Assembly: GCA_022036555.1 (NCBI GenBank) | Contig: CM039134.1 | Coordinates: forward strand, 12,958,818 to 13,022,817 | DNA from: Microstegium vimineum | Lineage: Eukaryota > Streptophyta > Magnoliopsida > Poales > Poaceae | Direction of reading: 5' to 3' | Length of the DNA stretch: 64,000 nt | Part shown: piece after piece, positions 1 to 13,034 of the stretch | How the letters are laid out: each line of letters begins with the position of its first letter | Position numbering within the stretch: the stretch's first letter is position 1 | Translations under genes and position numbers: made by a program | The notes under the pieces: generated by a model | Told to the model about the DNA's origin: nothing | The model's database searches: none | The model's input: the letters and a program-made list of their open reading frames with translations, nothing else

Positions 1-274
1 TGCCATGTGGGTTCAGGAGTGTTAAGATTAAATTATTCAGGGTGGTGGTCTTGTTGAACTTCATTAGTTGTCAGTTTTTCCTTATGCAACCAAAGTAAAT
101 GGAATCATCTTTTTTAGGATCAGTATATTAAGTAAAATTGCTTGTACACTAATATACGCTCTGTTTCATAATGTAACTAGCATCAATTGTGTTCCTTGCT
201 AAACATGTGGGAATTCTGTTCTGTTATGAAGAGAACGCAAGTCCATTAACAATTTTACAATTCTTTGGCAACAG

Positions 275-1248
275 TGCTGCGAAGGATACCTGCGAAGCAA
301 TGGACCAATGGGCCCAGCATCCTCAAGCAGAGACAGCTCTGAGTAACATCCTTCCATGTGTGGATGAACGCACAACGAATCGAACATTGTACCAGAGCAA
401 AGAAGTTGTGGTGAGGCTTGTGGGGATAGTTAACAGAGCTATATCTGCTCTTTCAAATCGAAGACCACATCATAAGCATCCAGGACAGTTCATGCCTTAC
501 TTATGTTCTCCCTACGATTCTAACCTCATTGACCGGCCGTGCAAGTATAGGGAGGTCACGTTTGAAAACGCAACAACAGTAAGTTTTTATGTTCAGTCTT
601 TGTAAAGGTTTTTTCCCACTTAGGCCTTGTTTGGATGTAGTGGGATTGGCATCAATCCAAATGTGTGTTATGGTGGATTGGAGTGGAACTTGAACTAAAT
701 TACACCCCAGTCCACCCCAACACATGTGGGTGAGGTGGGTCTGACAACATCCAAACAGGGCCTTAAGTTTTTCGCATAGTGAACAGTCCTTTTTTACCTG
801 GTTCATTATTTGCATTTGTGGGTGACCTGACTGGCATGATCTATATAGTATATTTGATGACATCTCCACTTTCCAGGCATGGTTGAACTATACATGCATG
901 GCTCAAGACACCGACTTGTGTTCAGGCAACAAGACCTTAACCTACGACATCTACGGCCAGCTCGTCCTGGCTGCAAATGTAAGCTACGAGCTGTACCATT
1001 ACGCCCCCTTCCTGCTCAACCTCCAGGACTGCAAGTTTGTCCGAGCCACCTTCAGCGCCATCGCGTCGCAGTACTGCCCTCCTCTGGAGCATGACCTTGG
1101 GTTAGTCTCTGCGGGCCTGGCACTCATTGCCTCAGGCTTTGTTCTCTACCTCATCTGGATGCTCTTCGCGGACCGCCCCCAAAGGGAGGAAGTGTCCGAT
1201 CTGGCGCCAGGGTCGAGGATCACACCAGTAGACAGCTCTCCGTCGTAG
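275..1248 (+). CDS. Plant multi-pass membrane protein (At2g12400-like), last two exons
   Basis: Partial gene; earlier exons lie left of the window. I place exons at 275-578 and 877-1248 (stop TAG at 1246-1248). The acceptor AG is at 273-274, the donor GT at 579 and the next acceptor AG at 875-876; phase 0 is kept across the intron. Exon 275-578 codes for an extracytoplasmic-type stretch with DTCEAMDQW and conserved Cys. The last exon has further Cys (YTCMAQDTDLC, CPPLEH), then one hydrophobic helix (about VSAGLALIASGFVLYLIWML) and the short tail ADRPQREEV. This pattern resembles an uncharacterised plant membrane-protein family that includes Arabidopsis At2g12400, from memory of the family. 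Function is unknown. Positions 1-274 look like intron. Confidence 0.72.
623..762. mobile_element. Tourist-like (PIF/Harbinger) MITE in an intron
   Basis: A 140-bp element with near-perfect terminal inverted repeats (GGCCTTGTTTGGATGT at the left, ACATCCAAACAGGGCC at the right, one mismatch). It is flanked by TTA on both sides (620-622 and 763-765), the target duplication of PIF/Harbinger MITEs. It has no coding capacity and sits wholly inside the last intron of the membrane-protein gene. Confidence 0.85.
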
Positions 1249-3189
1249 CAGTAGCACGGGGATGAGGCTGCTTAATCCCATGGTAACCAGAATTTATTTA
1301 GTACAGTTCCATGGCTATGTAAAATAGTTTCGGTATAGTGATCTCCGGTATAGTTAGGATAAATATTGAAGTGAGGAGACGGAAGCACTTGGGAAAGCCC
1401 CATTTTGCAGTGCAGAGTTATTAGGTTGAAAAGAGTGCTTCCTTCTGTTGTATGTCAGATGCAAGCCATGGTGTATATTGTTGCAAGAACAAACGGAATA
1501 AGGGATCAGGGGGGGTGAAATCCTTCCCATGGCCCATCACGTGGCGAAAGAAAGAACTTGCATGTTCAAGAATTCTGCATCCTCAACTCGTGGACATGCT
1601 CGTTGTAGAGCAGATGCCATTGTCTGTGGAATGCTGTCGTTTGTTTGGAGAGACATTGTTAAATCTGTGCTGTGAGTTGGAGCTGACCAGCGATCGAGAA
1701 GCAAGTCGACAAACATTTCGTCAACGCACAAGTGCAGGACTGGGCAGTGTTTCTCTTCTATCACTGTGCTACAACAGGGATCTTTGAGGGATCTTTCCAT
1801 GATACTGTCATGGCCTCTTTATGTGGTTTCATTTCATGGGCCTAAAACTGGCTCGGACGGAACTTTTACCGGCAAAAATACAGAATGGAAGTGTTGAGCC
1901 TGCGGAGGATTTACTCTTGCATCACGTACACAATCATTCCGTCTGCTATCACCCATTGCCTTTTCTTTTCTTCATCAGGACATAAACGGCCAACGGAAAA
2001 ACTGATCTCCAGAAAGCGGGCACCCTCAAAAAATTCAAAAAGTTTGATTCGCAAATAAATAAAGTTTGGAGAGGTAGATCTTTTTTATTTACGTAAACCT
2101 CACGTAACAACCTTGCTATTTTTACCACAACCACACGCACTTGTAACGGTCACAAATGAATTTACTCCCGTGAGTTGCAAGATTGCAATAAATTATTAGT
2201 GCGCATGTGTTCCCCCCTCTTTCGATCTGGAGTTGTTGCGATGCATCATGGCACTAGGCAGTAATTATGTACAGAATGCGGTAAAAGCTTCAGTATAGTC
2301 TTGTCACTTTGGTAGCAAGGGTCCAATCCCTGGGTGGTGTTAACGGCTGTTTGGTTCTATCTGTCTCCGCTTGCTAAGCCACAGTTATCTACGCGCCTCA
2401 AGTTATCTATGCGATGTTTGGTTCCGGATACAAGTTAGAATATCTTCAAGAAATTAATCAAATCATTTTCTAAAGGTAAATTTGGCTATTATCTCCAATA
2501 AACTCTATAAACGACTCTCCAAATTTAATACATCTCCAACCTACCTCATTCGCTCTTTACTTTTACATAGCCTATTTCACTAGCATCCACTAGGCATCCA
2601 ACTTCTTGGCTTAAAGAGTCTGTTGGAGTACTCTAGTCTTTGTTTGTCAAATCTATTTCACAGATTACCTAAATTGGTAAATTTAGCTTTTTTTTTGTCT
2701 GATCTCTTAGAGATGCTCTTAGGCAGCCACAGGTGATGAGAAACTTTTGCTCTCAGTGAAATTGTCACCCTCTGTGGCATGGAATTTCTACACACCGTCT
2801 CTAGCGAGCTACACTGCGACGTGGCTACCGATGACCATCATTCAAACATCTCTTCTATCCCTAAAAAATGCTTTCGAAAAAATCAAACTACTCTTATAAA
2901 AACAGTATTTATTTCAAATATATTATATTATTATGAAACTATATTATATGAATCATTTAGTGATACTTACATATCATATAGTACATTATTACTTATTTTG
3001 TAATATTTGGCCATGTTTAAGATTGTTTGAGTCTTTGTGAAATGAGAATTTGGTTTTTTTTCTCGAATACGCAAAAGATCTGCGCATCTTTTGTATTAAG
3101 ACGAGAAGAAGTTAGGTTTACAACGACGCGCCACAATAACGTACTAGGGAGGAAAATTGTTATACAATCGGATCTGTCCACCCTAGCAG
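1249..3189. other. 3' UTR and intergenic DNA
   Basis: The first few hundred bases are probably the 3' untranslated region of the membrane-protein gene. The rest is AT-rich intergenic sequence with decayed transposon-like stretches (for example the GTTTGGTTC motifs near 2350 and 2410). I see no convincing gene. Confidence 0.6.
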
Positions 3190-6173
3190 TGTAACACCCT
3201 AAAATTTGAATAGCTAAATAGATTTGAATTTGATTTAATTTAAAGTATTTTTGTGAAGCATAGAATTAAATATATAAAACTTAAATTAAATTCCATGTTA
3301 GGGTTCACATGGTTGTGCATTGCATGCTCTTGCATTCTTTTTGTGTGGCTTTACAAAACCTTGGAAAAAGGAATTTAAATTCATTTGAAAAGCTTTTGCA
3401 AAATCTGAAAAATAAAAAAAAAGAAAAAGAAAAAAGAAAACCCTCACCTCTTACTGTTCTGGCCAGAGGCCCAGCCCGCGGCCTGTCCCTCCCCCTCTCT
3501 CTCTTTCTCTCAGCTGGGCCGGCCCAGTCCGCCCGCACTCCCTCCCTCTCTTTCACTGCCAACATGGCCCCGCTTGTCGGCGCCGTTCCTTCCCCTTCTC
3601 CTTCACTGACACCGCAACCCCACGGGTCAGTCCTCCCCTCTCCTCTCCTTCTTTGTTCGTGTCCTAACGGGACACTGCCGGACGCCGACGCGCCGCGCGT
3701 GAACCGCCGACGCGGATCCCCCGCGTTCCCCTCCGGCACGGACTCTCCACCGCCCTCCTTAAATAGCGCCGAGCCCCGCACCGACCCCTCATCCTCGAGT
3801 TCTCGCTCTGCCTCGCAATCCGCCAGCCGCAGCGCCGCCGCGACCCGCTCTGCTCCGCCGTCGTCGATCCGTTCTACGCCGCCGGCCGTTCCAATCGCTT
3901 CGCCAAGCACCGCAACACGTTCGCGTGAGTGCCGAACACGTCATCCCCCTTTTCTTTCCCTCTCTTGTGCTCTGTGTCACCCCGTCGCCATGCGCCGAGG
4001 TCCGCCGCCGCGGTGTATCGTCGGTGGCCTTCCTCCGTCCCAATCGAGCGCCGCAGAAGCCCTAGCTAGCTTCTCCGTGATCCCCGCTCGCTCCACGCAC
4101 CTTTTCCCGGCCAGATTGTGCCGTCTGCGCCCTAACTGCCGTGCACAGCATGTCCGCCGCCGCCGTGCTCCGTCGGCGGTGCTCTCTGCTCATTCCCGAG
4201 CCTCGCCATAGCCCTAGATGTGTTCGCCGTAATCTCCTGCTTCTCTCGGTACACTCGGTTTCGAAAACGATGCACCAGAGCGCCCTAACCGCTTTCGCCG
4301 ACGAGCTCCGAGCTCTGCCGGCAATGGAGCCGCCGCGCGCCGCCCGCTCCGGTCGCCGCGCCGCCGGCCTCCCTCTCTCACATCCCCTGGATCTAATCAG
4401 ATCCATCGATTTCTAATCCTACGGCTCAAGATCCACCGTACCCCTTCGCCTCGGCTTTTTGCTAAAGAGTCCCTGCTAGTTTCCCCCCTAAACCCGCGGT
4501 CCAAAGCGCCTTTCAGCAGTGCGTTTTCCCCTCAGGAAAGCGTATTTCCTTTTCTGAGTTTAGTTTTATTCCGAAAATAAAATAAAAACCCTAATTCCTA
4601 ATTTCAGTTTTACCCCTAAACTTCAAATGCTCATAGTTTCTTCGTTTCAAATCCAAATCGACCCGTTCGAGTTGCGTTAGATCCGTATTTTCATGCTCTA
4701 TCCAGCAGTATAGGTTTCACCTATGTTAAGTACTTTTGAAAATCAATGAAAATTACTTTGCTTTTGCTAAACCTATCTCTCTTCAAAATCCCGTTTTATC
4801 TCTAACTTCTTCGTTTTAGATCCGATTAGCGTGATTCTCGTATCTCTGTGATCGTAGTAAAGTATAGATCTGTTTTATAACCTTTTCAAAGTATCTTTAT
4901 TGTTCATGGTGTAATGTTCTGATCATGTCTTGTTTGCTTCGTGTATGATTGTTCGGATGATTGCGTGGTGATGTTGATCGAGTACAACCGGTGAGATCTT
5001 CGTTGACCAAGAGTTCTTTGCAGCAGATCAGGATCACCAAGAGCTTTGGGATCAAGGCAAGTTTAACATGGGATCATCCTTGTTACCTATTCACCATAAT
5101 TCAATCTAGTCATATTGCATGTGTCTAATTTGATTCCTATTAGATCTATACCATAGCTTTGTTATCCTTTGCCTTGTCACCATGGGTTATATGCATACGG
5201 GTAGCTTTGCTATGCTTTACAATAATGGATCTTGAGATGAATCCTGACTAATGATATATGCAACAATGAGATAAAAATTTGCTTTTGTAGCAACATGGAA
5301 TAGGACCCCACTGTAGGGCAAAAGCTGGGATTTCTAATACAACCACAAGTGCTATAATGGCTCTGGCTTTAGTCAAGTATCAAGATTCGTACTAGCATGT
5401 TGGCAGTTCGTGAAAGGCACCTTTGCCGAGCTGGTTATGGGGTATAGCTTGTGTGGGGACCGCTGCGGGTGGTACCATATACCCCTTTGCATTGGGTTCG
5501 TAGGGTCTATCAACATGTTAGGAAAACTTTTGAAAGACTTCATAGTGTTTCCTGCCCGCTCACCTCGACAGTGTTTTGGGACTAGCTATCCCGGGCATCT
5601 GGGTAACATGGCTTGTGGGTAAAGTGTATAACCTCTGCAGAGTGTAAATCTATCATGATAGCCGTGCTCACGGTTACGAGCGGCCTGGAAAACTCACAGT
5701 GTAGATGATCATGTTGTTTAATTGTTAATGATGCTTATTAATCTTATCATATGGTTATTAATTGGGTTATGCATAACTAAAGCTAAGTGTTGGTAAAACT
5801 TGACCAAGTTAAAAGCAACCGCAGTACAGACAGTGTCAACCTTTTGAGCTTCATAACCCTATGTTACTCTTGCTGAGTACGTAAGTGCTCACTCTTGCTT
5901 TCTCAACCCCTTCAGATGGCTATGAAGGCTACCGTGAGGAGTACTAGGCTAGTGGTCAACCAGTCGGCGTTCCCTGTGAAGTGGAGCTTCGTCGCGAGAG
6001 TTATCTTTATATTCCGTTGTTATGTTATTTAAATATTATTTGTTATGTAATAAACACTCAGTGATGATATTATTTAAAGATTTGTCGGCTTATGTGTGTG
6101 ATTGATCTCTGGGCACACATGAGTTATTCATATTCAATTTTATCCTTAAAATTGTGTGTGACAAGCAGAAGAG
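3190..6173 (+). mobile_element. Large solo LTR (about 3 kb), forward copy
   Basis: The element runs from TGTAACACCC to GTGTGTGACA (TG...CA ends) and is flanked by the 5-bp duplication AGCAG at 3185-3189 and 6174-6178. It holds no gag or pol, so it is a solo LTR of 2,984 bp. A GC-rich block (about 3470-4400) contains a TATA-like CCTTAAATAGC near 3757-3767, at a matching place in the second copy (20012-24551), so it is a plausible LTR promoter. Long open frames in this block are Pro/Arg/Ser-rich, low in complexity and not convincing as proteins. LTR length suggests Ty3/Gypsy, but the superfamily cannot be fixed without internal sequence. Confidence 0.88.
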
Positions 6174-6555
6174 AATCAAATGAGAATTCGATTCTTTTTT
6201 ATGAGGGATGAAGTACTATGTTGCTTCTAGCTGTGGAAACTTGGTCTCCTGTTAATAAAGTACTGTGTATTAGTGTATGCCTCTTGGGACAGTGAATATG
6301 ACAGTAGACTTCATAAACTACTACACTTCATGATGCAGAGCGTTGACTATCAGAGGCGACACGACACAGAAAAGGCTTTGAACAACTCACGTAAGTGCAT
6401 TTTGGGCATGAGCAGACTGGGCTTGGGCTGGGCGGCTGGCTAGCACAAAGTGGCAGACAACTCCAAACTGGCAACCATGCTAGAGTACACTGGTACTACA
6501 CGAACCATTTTGTGTTCCATTCATCTGGCTGAGTGGTTCCTACGACCATGATTCC

Positions 6556-6589
<34 letters not shown>

Positions 6590-6887
6590 TTTTTTTTTCT
6601 TAGATCACGATTTCATCTGACGATCCATATGGCGGTTTTGGTGGTAGCGTATGTCCCCCATACCAAAATACTTGAACACTCCACAATCCACATGATGCAA
6701 TCTATCCTGCACCCTACAGGAACGTACACAGAGCAATTATAAGCCACTATTTCTTCTCCGTATCATACATACAGTACAGTACACCACACCACCATGTTTT
6801 CTTCTCACCATTATTTGAGACGACCCCTGATAGTGAGTCTTTCTTTTTTCCACACATAGTATATACATGTGGAATTTTGCGGTGGGA
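6174..6887. other. Intergenic DNA
   Basis: Non-coding between the solo LTR and the CACTA-like element. Apart from the poly-C tract I recognise nothing in it. Confidence 0.6.
6558..6599. repeat. Poly-C / poly-T homopolymer tract
   Basis: About 32 consecutive C followed at once by about 9-10 T. The true length is uncertain because such runs are unstable in cloning and sequencing. Confidence 0.9.
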
Positions 6888-7516
6888 CACTAGAAAAACG
6901 TGTAATTGGCTCGTTCACACCGTAAACGACAACATTTGCTGGGTACCATTATAAATTCATGGTTGTTTGCTGAGACACACCGCACCGATTATTTTATTCA
7001 TTTATCAGATTTCAGGAGAGAGAAGGTTGAGGAAATGTCTTCTTTGCTCTTGTCTTCAACCTCCGACCTTTGTTGATTATTTGCTGGAACACACTGCCGT
7101 CTTCCTCGTTCGCTGCCACCATGGTCTCAGCCTCCTCCCCTTCCTCCACCGAGGACAATCGTGCGTCCCCACCCTCCACTAGACGCCTGCTCCTGTCTCC
7201 CGGGCTTGCCCGCACCGGCGTGCCACGGTGACCCAGAGGCGGCACACGCAGGCGGCGCGGGCTCACCTGCCCTCACGGTGTGTTATGGCAAAAATCAGTG
7301 CATAGCCGGAGACACCGTGATTTATAATGGTACTGGGCAAAAATCAGTGCTCCCCCGCGTTCTCTCTCCTCGAATCTGAGAAATAAATAAAATATTAGAT
7401 GCGGTGTGATACGACAAAGAACCCCAAATTTATAATGATACTGGGCAAATACCGCTCGTTGCGGTGTCCATCAACATATTATGCTTTTTTGCGATGTCCT
7501 GTAACAAAATTTCCCT
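6888..7516. mobile_element. Probable small non-autonomous CACTA element
   Basis: The left end reads CACTAGAAAAACG, a typical CACTA terminus. Subterminal blocks are inverted copies of each other: the left block (about 6939-6985, GGGTACCATTATAAAT then ACACCGCA) matches the reverse complement of a right block (about 7400-7447, TGCGGTGTG then ATTTATAATGATACTGGGC). A third partial copy lies near 7318-7345. The right terminus is decayed and no target duplication could be confirmed. Between the arms is a GC-rich piece (about 7120-7280) with a short open frame from the ATG at 7121, possibly captured host sequence of unknown origin. Confidence 0.42.
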
Positions 7517-7769
7517 ATATACATACATGGTGAACGTCGTTGTGTGTGTGTGATAGGGATCGATCCACGCTTGCTTTTGAAGGCAGTGATGATGATATAA
7601 CATATGCATCTGCTTCGTTCCTGAAGAAATGAGATAAAAGTTATGCATGACTACACAATAGCCACAACCTGCAAGTATTAAAGATTTTTTAGAATAGGGA
7701 ATATATATTAATATTCTAGCTTATGCATTGACTAATACATATAGTTGTAAATATTGGAGATATGATGGA

Positions 7770-7869
7770 NNNNNNNNNNNNNNNNNNNNNNNNNNNNNNN
7801 NNNNNNNNNNNNNNNNNNNNNNNNNNNNNNNNNNNNNNNNNNNNNNNNNNNNNNNNNNNNNNNNNNNNN
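7770..7869. other. Assembly gap (100 N)
   Basis: Exactly 100 N, the usual placeholder for a gap of unknown size. Distances across it are not reliable. Confidence 0.98.
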
Positions 7870-10041
7870 ACTTTAGCATTGAGACTTTCTTCGTTGTGTG
7901 CTAGACCGTTTGCAGCCTCTGGACAATCTAAGCCCTGTTTGGGACGGAGTCTGTGGACCTCTCGGTGCGGTATAGGAGACACGGTTGTCCCACCGCGACA
8001 CAGGAAACGTGGCTCTAGTTCATTTTTGTGGTGCGCTTGCCGGGTGTGACGAAAACAATGACGCGTCTTTTGGCGTGATTATCCGCTTGTTTGGCCGCTA
8101 CCACAGGAAACACAGACACAAATATGCTCCTAGTTCCTTCGGTGTGTAATCTGAATCGGCCTCGACATATAGGTTGCCTTCAATATGGTCCAAACAAAAC
8201 GATACTGTTTAATTTGGTAAGGCAAATCGATCTGTCGTGTGTGTTCCGTCTATGTCAGGATTTATAACGACCTTGATCAGGCACCTGAAAATGGCGACGG
8301 CAGCATTGGGTTAGACTAATAATAGCAGTGATGCTGAACGTTGATCGCATTTCAATCAGGAGCCTGCCCAGATGAAATTGAAAGGTTCTCCTTACACCGG
8401 CGAGAGGCTTGAAAGGGATGCTGATGACCAGATGCAAGCTGGGACGCGGCCATGGACCCATGGTCCGATCATGCGATCTTTATTGACAATGACAATAGAG
8501 ATTTGTTGTCAAGCAGGGACGGCGTGCATCAACATCGACCGAGAACGCCACAAGAACAGAGACTTTCTTAGTGAGATTTTTATGTGTTATGGCCAGTTGT
8601 AGTATTTTATTACTACTTATAAACATTAGGATAATTTTATCATTTTGGTAGTGGTTCTTACTCATATTTTTATTGTTTAGGTTGCATATTCTTCTAAAAA
8701 AATATTTTATTTAGATATATTTAAAAAACAGACACATTTCTTGACTCCCCAAAGTCGAAGTTGAAATCCCTGTCATGTCTATCAATCATTCTCTTGTGTT
8801 TTGTTTCACTTATTTATTTCTTGTTTGCTTTTTTAGTTCTAGACTAGATCAAAACATGAGATATTTATTTGTTGCGTGAAGACGTGATGAACTACCCACA
8901 TCATATACTATTCGGCCTCGTGATTAGGAGATGGAGATGCAAAATATAGAGTTTACACAGGATTTACCCCAACCGTATTAACAACTTTAGCTTTGAGAAG
9001 GAGTACCGAAACAGTTCTCCATGTAAAAATAGATTGGAGGCTAGAGTTTCTCGCAACCACCAACGTGACTAGGGCACCCTTAATATGGATGCCAATCGGT
9101 CACGATCCGCCATCTACTGTTTTTGTGCTATGTTGTTTTAGTTAGATTTTGTGAAATTCCATGTTGATCGATCACTTCCAGCCAATGTGTTTGTGTTTTT
9201 GACCTTTTTTTACCGTGCCAAGACCATACTCGTAGTGAAAAGCTAGCTCAAGTTTGGAAAGACAACCGAGAGGAAGAATCGAACCTGAATCAGAAGAAAC
9301 ATTGTTCCCATACCGGAAGACTCCAAACTCTCGATTTTTGCCTTAGCTTTTCCTTTAAAACAAAAATCAGAGAGGAGGTCGCATTCCATGTCTTGGCATG
9401 AGAACACGAATGTGTCAATCGATTGTACACGCATCAATCTACATTAGTTCGCTTAATAGCCCCTGCTCTGTTTTTAGAGGACATAGCCACCCATCCGTCC
9501 TGATCGGCTACTAATGACAGTGGCAACAATCGCACTCTGAGACCGGGCAGATGTTGCCAGCCATGTCCATGCGTGTCCATCATTGTCTCACCTGACGAAA
9601 CTGACCAATATTGTCTACCTAGTTGATGTTATCAATCTATTAGTAGTGGGAGTATGTAGGAACATTTTACTAGCTTTCCATGCTTTATTTGAGAATTCTT
9701 TTCCTAGAATGCAACTCTATGCTGTGGCCTGAGGTGCGATTGGAGGAAGAAGCATGCATGATGCGCTCATTCTCGATATTTTTGGGCGTGTGTTGTGCTC
9801 CCCTTGTTCGAGAAAGAATGTCACTACCACTTTCCAAGAAATTAAATATTTTTGAATTAAACTAAATACGTATAAGAAATTTCCAATATTTATGGTGCAT
9901 AATTAGTATTATTATTAGATGAATCACTTAGCTAGTATATTTTCATAATAAATTTATTTAGAGATAAAAATGTTAGTACTATTTTATATAAAGATATTTA
10001 AACTAAAAATTTGATAACATGAATTTCACAACAATATTATA
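7870..10041. other. Intergenic DNA
   Basis: No gene recognised. Short open frames have no family motifs. AT-rich stretches near 8600-8720 and 9840-10040 look like decayed repeats. Confidence 0.55.
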
Positions 10042-10043
10042 TA

Positions 10044-10300
10044 TTCCCTCCATCTCAAATTATAAGACATTTTAAAAATTTTAAAAAGCAAAACATTTCA
10101 AGTTTGATCAAACATATACGATAATATAATGATATTTATGATGTCAACTAAGTATCATTAGATTCTTCATTAACTACTCATTTTTATATTATACACATTT
10201 AATGTCATAAATATTTATAATTTTTTTTCATAATTTTGATTAAATTTAATATGCTTTAGCTTTATAAAATTCTTAGAACACCTTATAAATTGGAATGATG
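10044..10300. mobile_element. Stowaway-like MITE
   Basis: An AT-rich element of about 250 bp. The left end, TTCCCTCCATCTCAAATTATAAG, is a variant of the grass Stowaway/mariner terminus, and the right side CTTATAAATTGGAATGATG is its inverted counterpart. Ends are diverged, so the boundaries are approximate. Confidence 0.6.
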
Positions 10301-10430
10301 TGGTGGGTCCGATCGCCTGGTGGCCCCGGCCGCGTGTACTTGTACCATTGCATCGCGTTTGTTGGGATGATGCAGTGGAGCGTGCGCGTGAGCTCTCTCA
10401 AACCGATGTAGGAGCAGGGTTTTTGTTTCC

Positions 10431-10616
10431 GAACCGAAACCGGTAACCGCCGGGGAGCGGTCGGGTGGTTACCGGCCGGTTTGACCGGTTACCGGTCCAA
10501 ACCGAACGGTTTGGATTTTGAATTCAAACCCCGCAGTTCAATCGGTTTTGGACTGGTAACCGGTCGGTTAGGGCCGGTTACCGACTGGTTTGAACGGTAA
10601 CCGGTCCAAACCGCCG
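10431..10616. repeat. hAT left subterminal repeat cluster
   Basis: A dense series of CCGGTTACCGG, CGGTAACCGG and GGTTTGGAC-type units on both strands, just inside the left terminus of the hAT element. The same units recur near the right end. Confidence 0.85.
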
Positions 10617-10993
10617 GGTGGCCTTTTTTTTTGCTTGAAAAAATCAATTTTTTTGCATGACCTTTGAGCATAATGATGTAAATAGAACACACAATTCATG
10701 GAAAATAGTGTGATACAAATGACCAACCCCACAATAATATCATAGTGATGCACTAGCCACAAATTCACGACGGAAATAACGTAGTTCACCGTTGCAACAA
10801 CAACAAATCGTCCATGGAAATACCTTGTGTCGTAGACATGCGAACATCATGGTCACTGGCGTTAAATATAAGGGAAGATTCCGTTTCGGCACCCCTCCTC
10901 AAACTCCGCGGTGGACATTAGAGCGATATCGCGCGACTGTAGCCCGGCCTTGTACTCTATCCATGATTGGTCCGTCCAATGAGCTGTGGTCTC

Positions 10994-12728
10994 TCATTCC
11001 TGCACTAACATGTTGTAGAAATCCGGGTCTTGCCATTCGTAGACCCATCTAGTGGCCGGCTGCGTGCTGATGTCAGGAACGGGATAGGTATAACCACCAC
11101 CGTACGATGTATCACTGTACGAGGAAGAGGAGTACTGTGGCGTGTCGTAGCAGTCCATCGGGTCGTAAGCTCTCCTCTGTGATTCCGGCTGCCCATGGTC
11201 GCGGTCCTGAGTAGCATGTGTGAAGTCCGTCTCACCTAGAGCCGACCATAATTAGTACTAGTGAATAGTCATAGACATTAAAAAAATGTCTGTAACAATC
11301 GATACCTGTGAAACGAAGTCCACCAGCATCACCAGCACCACTACCACCAGCACCATCTGCAGAACCCCCAGCCCCACCACCACCACCAACAGCACTAGGT
11401 GGAGCAGCTCCAGGGTCATCGTCACCACTATGACCGTCTCCACTGTCAGTTGCTGAGCTGCTGTGATCGGACTCCTGATACCGTGGACTTTGCTCACCCT
11501 CCTCGCCATCATCTGTCGAATCATCGCTGGTGACAGGTTGTTGCACTCGCTTCCCTTTTTTTTCTGGCTAGGTCCTGTCTGGTATTTTCTTTTGCCAAGA
11601 TGCGTGTCACCCACATGTCTACGGGCCCAATCACTGATGGGCCCAAGATCGTCGGGGTCCACTTGGTCTCTGTCATCACAAAGAATGAATCATATTATTA
11701 AAAGTATGGTTCGTTAGTGGCTAACAAAGTACATCAACGTACCTCACGATATGGGACGGAAGAGGGATGTCCGTTTCTTCATCCTCTTCGTCGAGAACTG
11801 GAGCCTGGTTGGATCTGTCATACTCCATCCAGTCTCGAACCGGATTATCCCTTTCGTAAAAGGATATCTGCGTGAACTGGTCAATGAAGTCTTCTTCCTC
11901 ACGCCTAGGTGGTCCGGATGCATCCACGAGTCGCAGCCGAAGGTTGTAGTTCACATACACTAGCTTGTTCAGTTTTTTGTGGGACAAGCGATTCCGAACC
12001 TTCGTGTGCACCAAGGCAAATGTACTCCAGTTGCGCTCGCATCCACTGGAGGATACACACTGTGCAACAAGCCTCAGCGTAAGTTTTTGCAGATTTGGAG
12101 TGCGCAAGCCTCACGACGGTAACTTTCCCCAAGCTTTCTCAATTGCGTCCTTCGCGTTCCTTCCCCTCTGCGTCCATGACCCTGTATCAATCCTTGTCTG
12201 CTTGAGTCCACCCCTCGTACCGGCTGCCAAGTTGTAGTCCTCCACCACCGCAGGGGTCTGCCTCTGTGAACCAGACCTCCGAAACATCCTCTGCAAAGGA
12301 TTGCCCCCCTGCGAAGCAGTACCACTACTAGTGCCACCTCCACGCTCGTAAGCGCCTCCTCTCCGCTGCACCCCCTCCTGGTACTCATATTCTGCTCTGG
12401 ACTGATTCATGGCTGCCTGCAACTGAGCCTCGTACTCGTCATCGTCAAGGGGGTGGTTGCCCTCCGCTGCAGCAGTCTCTCGTGCAACCCTCTGCCGAGA
12501 GCGGTCACTAGTTGCCTGCCTAGTTCTGTCGAGATCCTGCTGAAAGTACTCCCGGACGTCTCTGGGCACCTTGCTGCAGTGGATCACCTCCGTCCCGCGC
12601 GCAGCCAAATGCTGCTTCAATCGGGAAGCACCACCCCCGGCTTTTTGTGTATGACAGTAGTTGCATTTCCAACCGGGAGCAAGATTCTCACCATGCTCCC
12701 ATACCACGTCTCTGCGGTCTCTCGGCAT
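10994..12728 (-). pseudogene. hAT transposase remnant (BED finger joined to dimerisation domain)
   Basis: The minus-strand frame starts at ATG 12728. An N-terminal BED zinc finger (WEHGENL, CNYCHTQKAGG, LKQHLAARG) is followed by a charged, Arg/Gln-rich linker ending near 12111. The sequence then goes directly into the hAT C-terminal dimerisation region (about 12105-11750; CERNWSTFALVHTKVRNRL). The RNase H-like core with the catalytic acidic residues, normally several hundred residues, is absent. After a probable intron (donor near 11740) come a KRKYQTGPSQKKK basic stretch, an Asp/Ser/Gly-rich acidic tail (11540-11300) and a Tyr-rich end closing with TGA at 10994-10996. At least one frameshift lies in the lysine run near 11555. 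It cannot encode an active transposase. Confidence 0.8.
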
Positions 12729-13034
12729 CTCCTGCACAAATGGACAACACAAACAAATCCAACACATGCATCAAATCATACCGCAAATATATAGCAATAC
12801 AACAAAATATATTTTATAAAGAATCTAATGGTACTTATTTACTATAATAAATATTAAAATCTTAGTATATAAATTCAGCTAAATTTAAGACTATTTGATT
12901 CAGCACTATTTAAGAATAATATCATCTTTAGGATGGAGCGAGTACTATATTTATTATAAAAAAATAGTTTTCAAGGATGCGCCTTTTGTTTACCTTAACA
13001 TATTTCATGGGAATTACATCATGTGTCAATATTG

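Noticed and set aside
3309..4211. A 300-codon open frame (and a 201-codon frame opposite) in the first large solo LTR
   Set aside because: Pro/Ser/Arg-rich low-complexity translation in a GC-rich LTR block, open on both strands, with no family motif; best explained by base composition.
11463..11717. Plus-strand frame within the hAT element
   Set aside because: It overlaps the acidic tail of the transposase remnant on the other strand and has no family features.
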